Part shown: positions 1 through 9,141 of the stretch, piece after piece | How positions within the stretch are numbered: the stretch's first letter is position 1 | How the letters are laid out: each line of letters starts with the position of its first letter | Assembly: GCA_009993005.1 (NCBI GenBank) | Contig: JAACUH010000056.1 | Location: 1 to 64,000 of the forward strand | Source of the DNA: Rhodobacterales bacterium | GTDB taxonomy: Bacteria > Pseudomonadota > Alphaproteobacteria > Rhodobacterales > Rhodobacteraceae | Direction of reading: 5' to 3' | Length of the DNA stretch: 64,000 nt | Translations under genes and position numbers: made by a program | The notes under the pieces: generated by a model | Seen by the model: only the letters and a program-made list of their open reading frames with translations | Told to the model about the DNA's origin: nothing | The model's database searches: none

Positions 1-1
1 A

Positions 2-70
2 CAGGCCAACACCCGCAAGCCGGATGAGGCGCCGGCCACGGATGTGGCGGACAACGGCGGCGAGGACTAG
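2..70 (+). CDS. 3' end of an unidentified gene upstream of murA (partial)
   Basis: An open frame enters from the left edge of the window and ends at a TAG (68-70) two bases before the murA ATG. The 22 visible residues are polar and acidic, ending [12 protein letters not shown]. Nothing can be assigned from so short a tail. The frame was chosen only because its stop abuts murA in the manner of an operon neighbour, so this is tentative. Confidence 0.35.
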   Translation, partial: QANTRKPDEAPATDVADNGGED

Positions 71-72
71 GC

Positions 73-1341
73 ATGGACAGTATCATCGTCACCGGCGGGC
101 AGCCGCTCAGCGGGCAGATCAGCATTGCCGGGGCCAAGAATGCGGCGCTGGCGTTGATGCCGGTCACGCTGCTCACCGATGAGCCGCTCACGCTGACCAA
201 TGCGCCGCGGCTGTCGGATATCAAGACCATGACCCTGCTGCTCGAGTCGCTGGGCACCGAGGTGACGGCGATGCAGGGTGGCAAGGTGATCGCGCTGTCC
301 TCGCACGGGCTGACCTCGACGCGGGCCGATTATGACATCGTGCGCAAGATGCGCGCGTCGAACCTGGTGCTGGGGCCGCTGCTCGCGCGTGCGCATCAGG
401 CGGTGGTCTCGCTGCCCGGCGGTTGCGCGATCGGGGCGCGGCCGATGGACATCCACATCACCGCGCTCGAAGCGCTGGGGGCCGAGATCGACCTGCGCGA
501 CGGCTACCTGCATGCGGTGGCGCGCGGCGGCCTGCGCGGCGCGCGGGTGCCGCTGCGCTTTGCCTCGGTGGGCGCCACCGAGAATGTGCTCATGGCCGCG
601 ACGCTGGCGCGTGGCACCACGGTGATCGAGAATGCCGCGCGCGAGCCCGAGATCGTGGACCTCGCGCAGTGCCTGCGCCGGATGGGCGCGCAGATTGAGG
701 GCGAGGGGACATCGACGATCACGATCGAGGGCGTGGACCGCCTGCATGGCGCGACACATTCCGTTGTCACCGACCGGATCGAGCTGGGCACCTACATGCT
801 GGCCCCCGTGATCGCGGGCGGCGAGATCGAGCTACTCGGCGGGCGGATGGACCTGGTGGCGGCCTTTGCCGAAAAGCTCGATGCCGCGGGGGTGAGCGTG
901 ACCGAGACCGCCAAGGGCCTGTTGGTGCGGCTGCGGGGCGACCGGCCGCGGGCGGTCGATGTGGTGACAGAGCCCTTTCCCGGCTTTCCCACCGACCTGC
1001 AGGCGCAGATGATGGCGATGCTGTGCTGCGCCGAGGGGGTGAGCGTGCTGGAAGAGCGGATCTTCGAGAACCGGTTCATGCATGCGCCGGAACTGATGCG
1101 GATGGGGGCGCAGATCGAGGTGCATGGCGGCACGGCGACCGTGACGGGGGTCGAGCGGCTGCGCGGCGCCCCGGTGATGGCGACCGACCTGCGCGCCTCG
1201 GTGTCGCTGATCCTCGCGGGGCTCGCGGCCGAGGGCGAGACGCAGGTGAACCGGGTCTATCACCTCGACCGGGGCTATGAGCATGTCGAGGACAAGCTGG
1301 GCGCGGTGGGCGCACGGATCGCTCGGGTGCCGGGGTCATGA
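73..1341 (+). CDS. murA: UDP-N-acetylglucosamine 1-carboxyvinyltransferase MurA
   Basis: Cytoplasmic enzyme of the first committed step of peptidoglycan synthesis: it transfers enolpyruvate from PEP to UDP-GlcNAc. At 422 residues it is the usual family length and spans the whole EPSP-synthase fold. Lys22 sits in the N-terminal AGAKNAAL motif, and Cys118 in [10 protein letters not shown] corresponds to the PEP-binding, fosfomycin-target cysteine of the family. The FPTDLQAQ segment near residue 308 carries the catalytic aspartate. The stop overlaps the ATG of the next gene (ATGA at 1338-1341), so the two are likely translationally coupled. A Cys at the active site predicts fosfomycin sensitivity of the enzyme itself (inference). 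Confidence 0.97.
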   Translation: MDSIIVTGGQPLSGQISIAGAKNAALALMPVTLLTDEPLTLTNAPRLSDIKTMTLLLESLGTEVTAMQGGKVIALSSHGLTSTRADYDIVRKMRASNLVLGPLLARAHQAVVSLPGGCAIGARPMDIHITALEALGAEIDLRDGYLHAVARGGLRGARVPLRFASVGATENVLMAATLARGTTVIENAAREPEIVDLAQCLRRMGAQIEGEGTSTITIEGVDRLHGATHSVVTDRIELGTYMLAPVIAGGEIELLGGRMDLVAAFAEKLDAAGVSVTETAKGLLVRLRGDRPRAVDVVTEPFPGFPTDLQAQMMAMLCCAEGVSVLEERIFENRFMHAPELMRMGAQIEVHGGTATVTGVERLRGAPVMATDLRASVSLILAGLAAEGETQVNRVYHLDRGYEHVEDKLGAVGARIARVPGS

Positions 1342-1817
1342 GCCGCGACGCGCGGTTCGAGGATGGCGGCGAGCGGCCGCTGCGGCTGCGCGCCTTTGAC
1401 GCGGAGGATCTGGCGGTGATCTCGGCACTGGTGCAGGACGCGGTGTTTCCGGTGTCCGAGATGGTCTGGACGCGCCGTGACCGCCGCTTTGCGCTGCTCA
1501 TCAACCGGTTTCGCTGGGAAGATGTGCCGCAGGCGGAGCGGCGCGGACGCGACTTTGAGCGGGTGCAATCGGTGCTGGCCATCGAGGATGTCGTAAAAGT
1601 GCAAACGCAAGGCGTCGACAGGGCCGATGGCGATCTCGTCTTGTCGCTTTTGTCCATGTCGTTCGTCCCGGGCGAGGATGGCACCGGGCGGGTGGAGCTG
1701 GTTCTGGCGGGCGATGGGGCGATTTCGGTCGAGGTCGAGGCGGTCGAGGTGGTGTTGCGCGATGTGACCCGGCCTTATGTGGCGCCCTCGCGCAAACGGC
1801 CCGAGCACGGCGCCTGA
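1338..1817 (+). CDS. DUF2948 family protein
   Basis: A 159-residue protein recognised as the DUF2948 family, which is common in alphaproteobacteria directly after murA. No signal peptide or membrane segment is visible. The sequence alternates charged and hydrophobic residues (for example [14 protein letters not shown] near residues 48-61), suggesting a small globular beta-rich cytoplasmic protein. It overlaps murA by four bases. Its function is unknown; the conserved position suggests a housekeeping link to envelope or histidine genes, but nothing in the sequence proves it. The stop codon lies inside the first unit of a 13-bp tandem repeat. Confidence 0.85.
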   Translation: MSRDARFEDGGERPLRLRAFDAEDLAVISALVQDAVFPVSEMVWTRRDRRFALLINRFRWEDVPQAERRGRDFERVQSVLAIEDVVKVQTQGVDRADGDLVLSLLSMSFVPGEDGTGRVELVLAGDGAISVEVEAVEVVLRDVTRPYVAPSRKRPEHGA

Positions 1818-1863
1818 GGACGACGCCTGAGGACGACGCCTGAGGACGGCGCCTGAGGCCGGC
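1812..1863. repeat. 13-bp tandem repeat, four units, at the DUF2948 stop codon
   Basis: Four head-to-tail copies of GCCTGAGGACGAC (1812-1824, 1825-1837, 1838-1850, 1851-1863). The first two are identical, the third differs at one base, and the fourth is more diverged at its 3' end. The first unit contains the stop codon of the preceding gene. The array is immediately followed by a copy of the dispersed TATTT element. Confidence 0.9.
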
Positions 1864-1866
1864 GTC

Positions 1867-1911
1867 GGAGCCTTCGGCGAGGATATTTTTGGCAAGATGA
1901 AGCCGGGGCGG
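1867..1911 (+). repeat. Dispersed TATTT element, copy A
   Basis: GC-rich start GGAGCCTTCGGCGAGG, then ATATTTTTGGCAAGATGAAG and CCGGGGCGG. It belongs to the CCTTCGG subtype of the intergenic family repeated through this window and lies between the DUF2948 gene and hisD. Confidence 0.85.
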
Positions 1912-1968
1912 CGGGATTGATGGTCGCGGCGGCGCCCGCTATGTCGGGAGCGAGCAGGGAGACCCGGA

Positions 1969-3279
1969 ATGCCGCAGTTCTTGACGACGACCGATGCCGA
2001 TTTCGAAGCGCGCTTTGTGGCGCTGCTGGGGATGAAGCGCGAGGACAGCCCGGATGTGGATGCGGTGGTGGCGCAGATCATCGCCGATGTGCGTGCGCGT
2101 GGCGATGCGGCGGTGCTGGAGCTGACGGCACGGTTCGACCGGCTGGACCTGACGGCGGCGCAGATGCGGTTCTCGGCTGACGAGATCGCGGCGGAATGCG
2201 CGAAAGTGTCGCCCGAGGACCGCGCCGCGCTGGAACTGGCCGCGCAGCGCATCCGCGCCTATCACGCGCGTCAGATGCCGGTGGGAGAAAGCTGGACCGA
2301 CGCCACTGGCGCCACGCTGGGCTGGCGCTGGGGGCCGGTCGCGGCGGCGGGGCTTTATGTGCCCGGCGGGCTCGCCTCCTATCCCTCTTCGGTGCTGATG
2401 AATGCGATCCCGGCCAAGGTGGCGGGGGTCGGGCGGCTCGCCATCTGCGTGCCGACGCCTGACGGGGTCTGCAACCCCCTCGTCCTGCTTGCCGCGCGGA
2501 TCGCCGGTGTGGACGAGATCTACCGGATCGGCGGTGCGCAGGCGATTGCCGCGCTGGCCTATGGGACACAGACCATCGCGCCGGTGGACAAGATCACCGG
2601 GCCGGGCAATGCCTATGTCGCGGCGGCCAAGCGGCGCGTCTTTGGCCGCGTGGGCATCGACATGATCGCCGGGCCGTCCGAGATCCTCGTGATTGCGGAT
2701 GGTGACAATGAGCCGGACTGGATCGCGCTCGACCTGCTCAGCCAGGCAGAACATGACGAAAGCGCGCAGGCGCTGCTGATCACCGACGATGCCGCGTTCG
2801 GCCGCGCGGTGATGGCGGCGGTTGACAGGCGGCTCGAGACGCTCGAGCGGCGGGCGATTGCAGGGGCGAGCTGGCGTGATTTCGGGGCCGTGATCGTGGT
2901 GGAAGACCTCGCCCAGGCGGCCGCGCTGTCGGACCGGATCGCGCCCGAGCATCTGGAGCTTTGCGTGGCCGAGCCCGAGGCGCTGGCCAGCCGGATCAGC
3001 CATGCGGGGGCGATATTCCTCGGGCACTGGACGCCGGAGGCGATCGGCGATTACATCGGCGGGCCGAACCATGTGCTGCCTACGGCCCGTTCGGCGCGGT
3101 TTTCGTCGGGGCTCTCTGTGATGGATTTTCTCAAGCGCACGACCCTTTCCCGGATGACGCCCGGTGCGCTGCGGGCCATCGGCCCTGCGGCGGTCCGGCT
3201 TGCGACATCCGAGAGCCTGCAGGCACACGGGCTTTCGGTGCAGGCGCGGCTCGACAGGCTCAACGAGGACCTGCCATGA
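1969..3279 (+). CDS. hisD: Histidinol dehydrogenase HisD
   Basis: Catalyses the last two oxidation steps of histidine biosynthesis, L-histidinol to L-histidine, with NAD+ and Zn2+ in the cytoplasm. The 436 residues match the family length. Characteristic segments are YVPGGLASYPSS, RIGGAQAIAALAYGT, GPGNAYVAAAKR and QAEHDESAQ. APEHLEL contains the Glu327-His328 pair equivalent to the catalytic base and zinc-site neighbours of the family. The start is supported by AGGGAGA upstream. The stop overlaps the next ATG (ATGA), coupling it to the UPF0262 gene. A repeat array and a dispersed element separate it from the upstream gene, so it may have its own promoter. Confidence 0.97.
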   Translation: MPQFLTTTDADFEARFVALLGMKREDSPDVDAVVAQIIADVRARGDAAVLELTARFDRLDLTAAQMRFSADEIAAECAKVSPEDRAALELAAQRIRAYHARQMPVGESWTDATGATLGWRWGPVAAAGLYVPGGLASYPSSVLMNAIPAKVAGVGRLAICVPTPDGVCNPLVLLAARIAGVDEIYRIGGAQAIAALAYGTQTIAPVDKITGPGNAYVAAAKRRVFGRVGIDMIAGPSEILVIADGDNEPDWIALDLLSQAEHDESAQALLITDDAAFGRAVMAAVDRRLETLERRAIAGASWRDFGAVIVVEDLAQAAALSDRIAPEHLELCVAEPEALASRISHAGAIFLGHWTPEAIGDYIGGPNHVLPTARSARFSSGLSVMDFLKRTTLSRMTPGALRAIGPAAVRLATSESLQAHGLSVQARLDRLNEDLP

Positions 3280-3755
3280 GCCGGATCATCCATGTCACGC
3301 TCGACGACAGCGGCCTGCCGCCGCCCACGCCCGAGATCGAGCAGGAACGCAAGGTCGCGATCTATGACCTGATGGAGGACAACAGCTTTGTGCTGCCCGC
3401 CCGCGACGGGCGCCTCCTGCCTCCCGGGCCCTACCGGCTTGCCCTGTCGATCCGCGAGCGGCGGCTGGTGTTCGAGATCGCGACCGAGGCCGGCGACCCG
3501 GCCAGCGCCTTTCACCTCAGCCTGGGGCCGTTCCGGCAGGTGGTGAAGGACTATTTCCAGATCTGCGAGAGCTATTTCGACGCGGTCAAGACGCTGCCGC
3601 CCAGCCAGATCGAAACCATCGACATGGCCCGGCGCGGGATCCACAACGAAGGGGCGCGGGTGCTGCAGGAGCGGCTCGAGGGCAAGGCCGAGGTCGATAC
3701 CGACACCGCGCGGCGCCTCTTTACCCTGATCTGCGTGTTGCACTTCGGGGGCTGA
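3276..3755 (+). CDS. UPF0262 family protein
   Basis: A 159-residue cytoplasmic protein starting MSRIIHVTLDD, recognised as the UPF0262 family, found almost only in alphaproteobacteria between hisD and a small phosphatase gene. The body has a beta-strand-rich first half and a helical second half (QVVKDYFQICESYFDAVK around residues 89-106). There are no cysteines that would suggest a metal site and no signal peptide. The ATG overlaps the hisD stop by four bases. The biochemical role is unknown. Confidence 0.9.
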   Translation: MSRIIHVTLDDSGLPPPTPEIEQERKVAIYDLMEDNSFVLPARDGRLLPPGPYRLALSIRERRLVFEIATEAGDPASAFHLSLGPFRQVVKDYFQICESYFDAVKTLPPSQIETIDMARRGIHNEGARVLQERLEGKAEVDTDTARRLFTLICVLHFGG

Positions 3756-3760
3756 CGGAT

Positions 3761-4270
3761 TTGGGCGATACCCAGACTTTCGACCCCAAGGCCCTGGTGC
3801 CGCTGCCGCAATCGGTGCTATTCTGCTGTGATCACAACGCCGTCCGCTCGCCCATGGCCGAGGGGATCATGAAAAAGTTCTACGGCACCGAATGCTATAT
3901 CCAGTCGGTCGGCGTGAAGGACGACATGGAGATCGACGGTTTCGCCGTCACCGTCTGCGCCGAGATCGGGGTCGAGCTGTCGCGCCACCGCACGCGGTCC
4001 TTTGACGAGATGCAGCAATGGGGCGATGACCTGTCGTCCTTTGATCTCGTGCTGGCCCTGTCGCCCGCGAGCCAGCGCCGGGCGCTCGACCTCACGCAAT
4101 TCTACCATCTGACGGTGGAATACTGGCCGATCCTCGATCCAACCGGGCTGGGCGAGGGCCGGGCGGCGCGGCTCGATGCCTACCGGCAGGCGCGCGACAT
4201 GATCATCGCGCGCCTCGTCGAGCGCTGGGGGCCGCCCTTGCCCCAGCCCGACGCCGCGCGCGTCCTCTGA
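3761..4270 (+). CDS. Low-molecular-weight phosphotyrosine phosphatase-like protein
   Basis: A 169-residue cytoplasmic protein of the LMW-PTP/arsenate-reductase-like fold. The P-loop CX5R is visible as Cys23-DHNAV-Arg29 followed by SPMAEG. The C-terminal Asp126-Pro pair (ILDPTG) matches the general-acid DP motif, so the catalytic set is intact. The P-loop lacks the Gly of classical enzymes (DHNAV in place of xGNIC), so true substrate specificity is unclear. The start is a TTG at 3761, five bases after the UPF0262 stop; no ATG exists before the P-loop. It belongs to the hisD operon by spacing. Confidence 0.85.
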   Translation: MGDTQTFDPKALVPLPQSVLFCCDHNAVRSPMAEGIMKKFYGTECYIQSVGVKDDMEIDGFAVTVCAEIGVELSRHRTRSFDEMQQWGDDLSSFDLVLALSPASQRRALDLTQFYHLTVEYWPILDPTGLGEGRAARLDAYRQARDMIIARLVERWGPPLPQPDAARVL

Positions 4271-4318
4271 CGCTGCGCGACAAAAGCGGCCATGGCGTCT
4301 GTCCGGCGCGATTAACGC

Positions 4319-4347
4319 TTGAAAACCGCCCGGTTCGGACGCATATC
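4319..4347 (+). promoter_or_regulatory. Candidate sigma-70-type promoter of infA
   Basis: TTGAAA (4319-4324), a 17-base spacer, then CATATC (4342-4347), about 46 bases upstream of the infA ATG. The spacing is canonical and the -10 is weak, as is common in alphaproteobacteria. It suggests that infA and the genes after it can be transcribed independently of the hisD operon. Confidence 0.45.
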
Positions 4348-4392
4348 GGGCCGCGTCCCGCTCCATGCGGGGCGGACAAGCAAGGAGAGACC

Positions 4393-4611
4393 ATGGCCAA
4401 GGAAGAACTGCTCGAATTCCCCGGCGTCGTGAAGGAACTCCTGCCCAATGCGACGTTCAGGGTCGAGCTGGAAAACGGCCATGAGATCATCGCACATACG
4501 GCAGGCAAGATGCGCAAGAACCGCATCCGCGTTCTGGCAGGCGACAAGGTGCAGGTCGAAATGACCCCCTATGATCTGACCAAGGGTCGGATCAACTACC
4601 GGTTCAAGTAA
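4393..4611 (+). CDS. infA: Translation initiation factor IF-1
   Basis: A 72-residue single S1/OB-fold protein that binds the 30S A-site during initiation. The sequence [20 protein letters not shown] and the central [19 protein letters not shown] are near-canonical, and the length is exact for bacterial IF-1. It is preceded by AAGGAGAG at good spacing and by a candidate promoter. maf starts seven bases downstream, making infA-maf-RNase-yacG a tight unit linking translation and RNA turnover. Confidence 0.98.
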   Translation: MAKEELLEFPGVVKELLPNATFRVELENGHEIIAHTAGKMRKNRIRVLAGDKVQVEMTPYDLTKGRINYRFK

Positions 4612-4617
4612 CCCCCC

Positions 4618-5223
4618 ATGACCGCGATGCGGCCCGACCCGGGTCTCAGGCTGATCCTGGGCTCGGCCTCGCCCCGGCGGCTGGAATTGCTGGCGCAACT
4701 GGGGCTCACGCCCGCAGCGGTGCGCCCGCCCGACATCGACGAGGACCCGCGCCCGCGCGAGGTGCCGCGCGACTATGTCCGCCGGATCGCGCGCGAAAAG
4801 GCACAGGCGCTGGCCTGCGGCCCGGACGAGGTCCTGCTCTGCGCCGACACGACCGTGGCGCTGGGCCGGCGCATCCTGGGCAAGCCGCGGGACGCGGGCG
4901 AGGCGGCGGCATTCCTGCATCTGCTCTCGGGGCGGCGCCACCGGGTCATCACCGCGCTCGCCGTGCGGCGCGCCGACCGGCTGTGGGAGCGTGATGTGGT
5001 GACGACCGTGATGGTAAAGCAATTGGGCAACCCCGAGATCAACGCCTACCTCGCCAGCGGCGACTGGCAGGGCAAGGCCGGCGGCTATGCCATCCAGGGG
5101 CCGGCGGGCGCCTTCATCCCCTGGATCAACGGGTCGTTCACCGGCGTGGTGGGCCTGCCACTGGCCGAGACGGCGGGGCTGCTCATGGCGGCGGGCTATC
5201 CTGTCTATGGAGCCGCGGCATGA
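4618..5223 (+). CDS. maf: Maf-family nucleoside triphosphate pyrophosphatase
   Basis: A 201-residue protein of the Maf/HAM1-like superfamily, which hydrolyses non-canonical or modified NTPs to NMP and PPi. Motifs are [13 protein letters not shown] at the N-terminus, [10 protein letters not shown] in the middle (the catalytic-base aspartate region) and KAGGYAIQG near residue 155. There is no membrane segment. It follows infA closely, and its stop overlaps the ATG of the RNase gene (ATGA at 5220-5223), so it is probably co-translated. Whether it prefers pyrimidine or modified nucleotides cannot be read with confidence. Confidence 0.93.
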   Translation: MTAMRPDPGLRLILGSASPRRLELLAQLGLTPAAVRPPDIDEDPRPREVPRDYVRRIAREKAQALACGPDEVLLCADTTVALGRRILGKPRDAGEAAAFLHLLSGRRHRVITALAVRRADRLWERDVVTTVMVKQLGNPEINAYLASGDWQGKAGGYAIQGPAGAFIPWINGSFTGVVGLPLAETAGLLMAAGYPVYGAAA

Positions 5224-6245
5224 AGGGGCGGATGATCGTGCTCGACCATCACGCGGGCCGCGAGGCGGCGGCGCTGATGGTGGACGGGCGGCTCGACGAT
5301 CTGCTGATCGACGACGAGACCGCCCCGCGCCCCGGCGCGATCTTTCGCGCGATCTGCGACCGGCCGATGAAGGGGCAGGGCGGGATGATGCTGCGCCTGC
5401 CCGAGGGCACGGGGTTTCTGCGCACGGCCAAGGGCTTGCGCCCGGGCCAGCCGCTGCTGGTGCAGGTGACGGGCGTGGCCGAGGCGGGCAAGGCGGTGCC
5501 GGTGACCGACCGCGTGCTCTTCAAGAGCCGCTATGCGATCGTGACGCCGGGCGCGCCCGGCCACAACATCTCGCGCCAGATCACCGACGAGGCAGAGCGC
5601 GACCGGCTGGCCGAAATTGCGCATGTCGAGATGGAGGGGCCTTTCGGCCTGATCCTGCGATCCTCCTGCGAGGGTGCGGCCGAGGCCGAGATCGCCGAGG
5701 ATATCGCCGCGATGCTCGCGCTGGCCACGGCGGTTATGGCGGATGCCGAAGGGGCCGAGCCCGAGGCGCTGACCGAAGGCGACGGGCCGCATCTGCTCGC
5801 CTGGCGCGACTGGACGGCCGAGGCGGTGGTGACCCAAGCGGGTGGTTTCGCGCGCGAAGGCGTGCTCGACCAGATCGCCGGGCTGGCCGAGGCCGAGGTC
5901 GCATTGGGCGAGGGTACGATGTTTGTCGAGCCCACCCGCGCGCTGGTCGCGGTCGATGTGAATACCGGCGGCGACACCTCGCCCGCCGCCGCGCTGAAAT
6001 GCAACCTCGCCGCCTGCCGCGCCCTGCCGCGCGCGCTGCGGCTGCGCGGCCTGGGTGGCCAGATCACGGTCGATTTCGCCCCGATGTCCAAAGCGCATCG
6101 CAAACAGGTCGAACAATCGCTGCGCGGCTCCTTCCGCAACGACCCGATCGAGACCTCGCTGGTGGGGTGGACGCCAATGGGCCTGTTCGAATTGCAACGC
6201 AAACGCGAACGCGCGCCGCTGGCCCGGCTGCTCGAGACACGCTGA
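5220..6245 (+). CDS. Short ribonuclease E/G-family protein
   Basis: A 341-residue endoribonuclease-like protein, far shorter than RNase G (about 490) or RNase E (about 1000). The DNase-I-like catalytic region is recognisable: Asp246 in DVNTGGD and Asp285 in TVDFAPM align with the two Mg2+-binding aspartates of RNase E. The N-terminal S1-like region is degenerate, and no CPxCxG zinc-link motif is present: the chain ends at [11 protein letters not shown]. The lack of a zinc link suggests altered oligomerisation. It overlaps maf upstream, and its stop shares TGATG with yacG, a small zinc-finger gene. Activity is inferred from the retained aspartates only. Confidence 0.85.
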   Translation: MKGRMIVLDHHAGREAAALMVDGRLDDLLIDDETAPRPGAIFRAICDRPMKGQGGMMLRLPEGTGFLRTAKGLRPGQPLLVQVTGVAEAGKAVPVTDRVLFKSRYAIVTPGAPGHNISRQITDEAERDRLAEIAHVEMEGPFGLILRSSCEGAAEAEIAEDIAAMLALATAVMADAEGAEPEALTEGDGPHLLAWRDWTAEAVVTQAGGFAREGVLDQIAGLAEAEVALGEGTMFVEPTRALVAVDVNTGGDTSPAAALKCNLAACRALPRALRLRGLGGQITVDFAPMSKAHRKQVEQSLRGSFRNDPIETSLVGWTPMGLFELQRKRERAPLARLLETR

Positions 6246-6421
6246 TGGCCGATTGCCCGATCTGCAAACGCCCCGCGCTGCCAGCTTACCGCCCCTTCTG
6301 CTCGCGCCGCTGCGCGGACATCGACCTCGCCAAATGGCTCACCGGCAGCTATGCGATCCCGGCAGAGGATTTTCCCGAGGACGAAGGGTCTGAAATCGCG
6401 CCACCCCGCGACCTGCACTGA
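6245..6421 (+). CDS. yacG: DNA gyrase inhibitor YacG (zinc-finger protein)
   Basis: A 58-residue protein with four zinc-ligand cysteines, Cys4-x2-Cys7 and Cys19-x3-Cys23, followed by DLAKWLTGSYAIP, the diagnostic YacG segment, and an acidic tail. The family binds zinc; the E. coli member binds GyrB and inhibits gyrase. The ATG overlaps the stop of the RNase E/G-like gene by one base (TGATG), so it is translationally coupled to it. It is the last gene of the infA unit, followed by a dispersed element. Confidence 0.93.
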   Translation: MADCPICKRPALPAYRPFCSRRCADIDLAKWLTGSYAIPAEDFPEDEGSEIAPPRDLH

Positions 6422-6434
6422 GCGGCCGGCCGGG

Positions 6435-6472
6435 GCGCCTCCGGCGGGAGTATTTGGGGCGCAAAGAAGCAT
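6435..6472 (+). repeat. Dispersed TATTT element, copy B
   Basis: GCGCCTCCGGCGGGAG followed by TATTTGGGGCGCAAAGAAGC. It is the CCTCCGG subtype, located just after yacG in the same orientation as that gene. Confidence 0.85.
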
Positions 6473-6485
6473 GGCGCTGCGCCCC

Positions 6486-6520
6486 ATTCATCTTTTGGCG
6501 AAAAATATCCCGGGGGGAGG
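6486..6520 (-). repeat. Dispersed TATTT element, copy B', inverted
   Basis: Read on the minus strand: CCTCCCCCCGGGATATTTTT then CGCCAAAAGATGAATG. It faces copy B in the convergent gap between yacG and the ABC permease, so each gene has an element downstream of it in its own orientation. Confidence 0.7.
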
Positions 6521-6529
6521 TCGAAGACC

Positions 6530-6549
6530 GGGGGGCAGAGCCCCCCTTC
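6530..6549 (-). terminator. Hairpin after the ABC permease gene
   Basis: A perfect 7-bp stem GGGGGGC/GCCCCCC with a 3-base loop (530-546 within the 6.5-kb stretch), just past the permease stop. No clear U-tract follows on the minus strand, so it may be an RNA-stabilising hairpin rather than a full intrinsic terminator. Confidence 0.45.
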
Positions 6550-6550
6550 T

Positions 6551-7597
6551 TCAATCCATCGGGCGCCGCTTGCGGATCAACTGGCTGATCGACACCGCCA
6601 CCACCAGCCCACCGCCATAAAAGAGGTTCTGCACAAAGCTCGGCACGCCGAGAAAGTTCAACCCCATGATCCCGGTGGACAGAAAGAACACCGCGACAAA
6701 AGCGCCCGGCGCGTTGAAGCGGCCGGGGTAGAGGGTGGTCGATCCGAGGAAGGCCGCAGCAAAGGCCGGCAGCAGGAATGACAGCGCCGAGGACGGGTCC
6801 GCCGCGCCGCGCATGCCGGTGTAGAGGACACCCGCCAGGGCCGCGATGGCCCCGCTCGCGATCAGTGATCCGGCGCGCACGCGGGCAACATTGACGCCCG
6901 ACAGCCGCGCCACCTCGCGCCCTCGCCCCACAAAGAGGAGTCTTCTGCCCAAAGCGGTGTGCTGGAACGCGTACCAGATGACCACGGTCAGGGCCGTCGC
7001 GAACCAGAAGGCCAGCGGGATGCCGAGGAACCTTGTGAGGATCACGACATTGACGAGGTCCATCGACACGCCCGAAATCACGTTCGACCCCGAGATCCAC
7101 AGCACGATCCCGTTGATGAAATAGCCCGTGCCCAGTGTCACGATCAGCGAATGGATACCGAACCACAGCACAAAGACCGCGTTCACCGCCCCCACCGCCA
7201 TGCCCGCCAGCAGTGCCATCACGATCGCGCCTTCGATGCTCCACCCCATGCGCACGTTCAGCACCGCGATCAGCATCGAGGCGAGCGCCATGGTCGATGC
7301 GACCGAGAGGTCGAAGTCTCCGGTTGTCAGCGGGATCAGCAGCCCCAGCGTCAGCACCACGATCATCGCTGTCGAGCCGAACATGACCGCGTAGGAATTC
7401 CAGGCGAACATCTGGTCGGGCTTGAACCAGCCCAACACCAGGATCAGCAGCACCCAGGCCACCAGCAGGCCGAAGCGTTCCGCCATCTCGGCGGTGCGGG
7501 GGCGCTGGGCGGGGGGGGGCAGGCGGCCTTCAAAGGCGCGCAGGCGGGCCTCGAGGTCGGCGATGCGGCGGTCGTAGTCTGCGGTGGATTGGGTCAT
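6551..7597 (-). CDS. CUT2-type ABC transporter permease
   Basis: A 348-residue inner-membrane permease of the RbsC/BPD_transp_2 family. After about 35 polar, coiled residues (DYDRRIADLEARLRAFEGRL) come eight to ten hydrophobic segments, beginning FGLLVAWVLLILVLGWF. GLLIPLTTGDFDLSV matches the conserved segment of CUT2 permeases, which import monosaccharides, nucleosides and related small molecules. The ATG overlaps the stop of the ATPase gene. It is the last gene of the catabolic operon and probably acts with the ATPase and binding protein directly upstream. The charged N-terminal extension is longer than usual. Confidence 0.9.
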   Translation of the reverse strand: MTQSTADYDRRIADLEARLRAFEGRLPPPAQRPRTAEMAERFGLLVAWVLLILVLGWFKPDQMFAWNSYAVMFGSTAMIVVLTLGLLIPLTTGDFDLSVASTMALASMLIAVLNVRMGWSIEGAIVMALLAGMAVGAVNAVFVLWFGIHSLIVTLGTGYFINGIVLWISGSNVISGVSMDLVNVVILTRFLGIPLAFWFATALTVVIWYAFQHTALGRRLLFVGRGREVARLSGVNVARVRAGSLIASGAIAALAGVLYTGMRGAADPSSALSFLLPAFAAAFLGSTTLYPGRFNAPGAFVAVFFLSTGIMGLNFLGVPSFVQNLFYGGGLVVAVSISQLIRKRRPMD

Positions 7598-9141
7598 GCC
7601 GGGCTCCGCTCGGGCAGGGATGTGGACCGGAAGCAGGCCTCGGCGATGCGGTCCTTGGTCAGGTCGGCGCCGGTCAGTTCCGTCAGGATCTGCCCGCGCG
7701 AGAACACCAGCACCCGGTGGCACAGCTGCGCGAGCTGTTCGTAATCGGTCGAGCCGATCAGCACACAGGCGCCGCCTGATGCTGCACGGTCGAGCGCGTC
7801 CCAGATGTCCTGCCGCGCACCGACATCGACGCCCTGCGTCGGCTCATCGAGCAGCAGGAGCTGCGGCTCTATCTGCAACCACTTGGCCAACAACGCCTTT
7901 TGCGCATTGCCACCGGACAGGGCCGAGAGCGGAAGCGCCGGCAGGTTGGGCTTCACCCCCGCCTGCGCGCCGAGCTGCGCTGCATGGCTGTTGATGTCGC
8001 GCGACAGGAGCGCGAGCCCGCGCTTGAGCCGCCCCAGCACCGGCAGGCCGACATTGTCGCCCACCGGCAAAGAGCCGACACCGGCCGCGCCCAGCCGGTC
8101 GGCGGGCAGATAGACGATCCCGCGCGCCAGCGCCGCCTGCGGCTCCATCCCCGACAGCGGCAGCGCCCGGCCCGCGATGCGCAGCCGCCCCGCCCTGGCC
8201 CGCCGCGCACCGTAAAGCAGCGCCGGCACCGCGTCATAGCCGGCGCCGATCAGCCCGGTCAGGCCCAGGATCTCACCCGGCGCGATGTCCAGCGTCACCG
8301 GCCCGACGCCCGGCCCGGCCAGCCCTTCGACCTGAACGGCGGGGGCGGCGGCGGGGCGCGCCTTGGCCGCGCCGCCATAGGCGGACATGCTGCGGCCGAT
8401 GATGCGCTCTACAAAGGCGTCATGCGAGGTCCGGGTCGTCACCACCGTGTCGATCAGCTTTCCGTCGCGCAGGATCGTGGCGCGGTCCGTGATCTCGCGC
8501 ACCTCGTCCACGTCATGGCTCACGAAGATCACGCTCGCGCCCTCGGCCACGGTGGCGCGCACGAGGCGGAACAGTTGTTCGACGCCCGCGCGCGGCAGAA
8601 AGGGGGTGGGCTCATCCAGCACCAGCACGCCGGGTTCGCGCGAGGCGCCGCGCAGGTCCTCGACCGCGCGCACGATGGCGAGCAGCGCCTGCTGCACCGG
8701 CGAGAGGCGCGCCACCTCGGCGCGCGGGTCGAGCGCGAGGTCATAGCGGGCAAAGACCGCCGCCGCGCTGTCATGCTCGGCCTGCCAGTCGATGCGCCAG
8801 CGGCTCGCCGTGGCGAGCGTGCCCAGCCGCAGGTTTTCCGTCACCGAGAGGGACGGAATCAGCCCCAGGTGCTGATGGACAAAGGCGAGGCCCAGCGCGC
8901 GCACTCTGGGCCCCGGAATGGGCAAGGGCGCGAGGCGGCCGTAAAGGCGCACCTCTGCCCCGGGTTCCGGCGTGTGGAACCCCGCCAGCACCTTGATCAG
9001 CGTGGATTTGCCCGACCCGTTCGAGCCGAGCAAGCCATGCACCTCGCCCCGCGCGACGCTGAGCGCCACGCCGTCGAGCGCCAGCGCGCCGCCGAACCTC
9101 TTGGACAGGTTCGAAATCTGGAGCGCTGGCGCGGTGGTCAC
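7594..9141 (-). CDS. CUT2-type ABC transporter, tandem ATP-binding protein
   Basis: A 515-residue protein with two fused ABC domains, as in RbsA. The first domain has an intact Walker A (GSNGSGKST near residue 40) and LVLDEPTPFL as Walker B. The second has a degenerate Walker A (GLIGAGYDA), a full signature LSGGNAQKALLAKW and Walker B LLLLDEPTQGVD; such asymmetry is normal for this family. The start is a GTG at 9141 whose bases overlap the stop of the binding-protein gene (GTGA), so translation is coupled. It powers the importer together with the permease downstream. Confidence 0.92.
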   Translation of the reverse strand: MTTAPALQISNLSKRFGGALALDGVALSVARGEVHGLLGSNGSGKSTLIKVLAGFHTPEPGAEVRLYGRLAPLPIPGPRVRALGLAFVHQHLGLIPSLSVTENLRLGTLATASRWRIDWQAEHDSAAAVFARYDLALDPRAEVARLSPVQQALLAIVRAVEDLRGASREPGVLVLDEPTPFLPRAGVEQLFRLVRATVAEGASVIFVSHDVDEVREITDRATILRDGKLIDTVVTTRTSHDAFVERIIGRSMSAYGGAAKARPAAAPAVQVEGLAGPGVGPVTLDIAPGEILGLTGLIGAGYDAVPALLYGARRARAGRLRIAGRALPLSGMEPQAALARGIVYLPADRLGAAGVGSLPVGDNVGLPVLGRLKRGLALLSRDINSHAAQLGAQAGVKPNLPALPLSALSGGNAQKALLAKWLQIEPQLLLLDEPTQGVDVGARQDIWDALDRAASGGACVLIGSTDYEQLAQLCHRVLVFSRGQILTELTGADLTKDRIAEACFRSTSLPERSPA

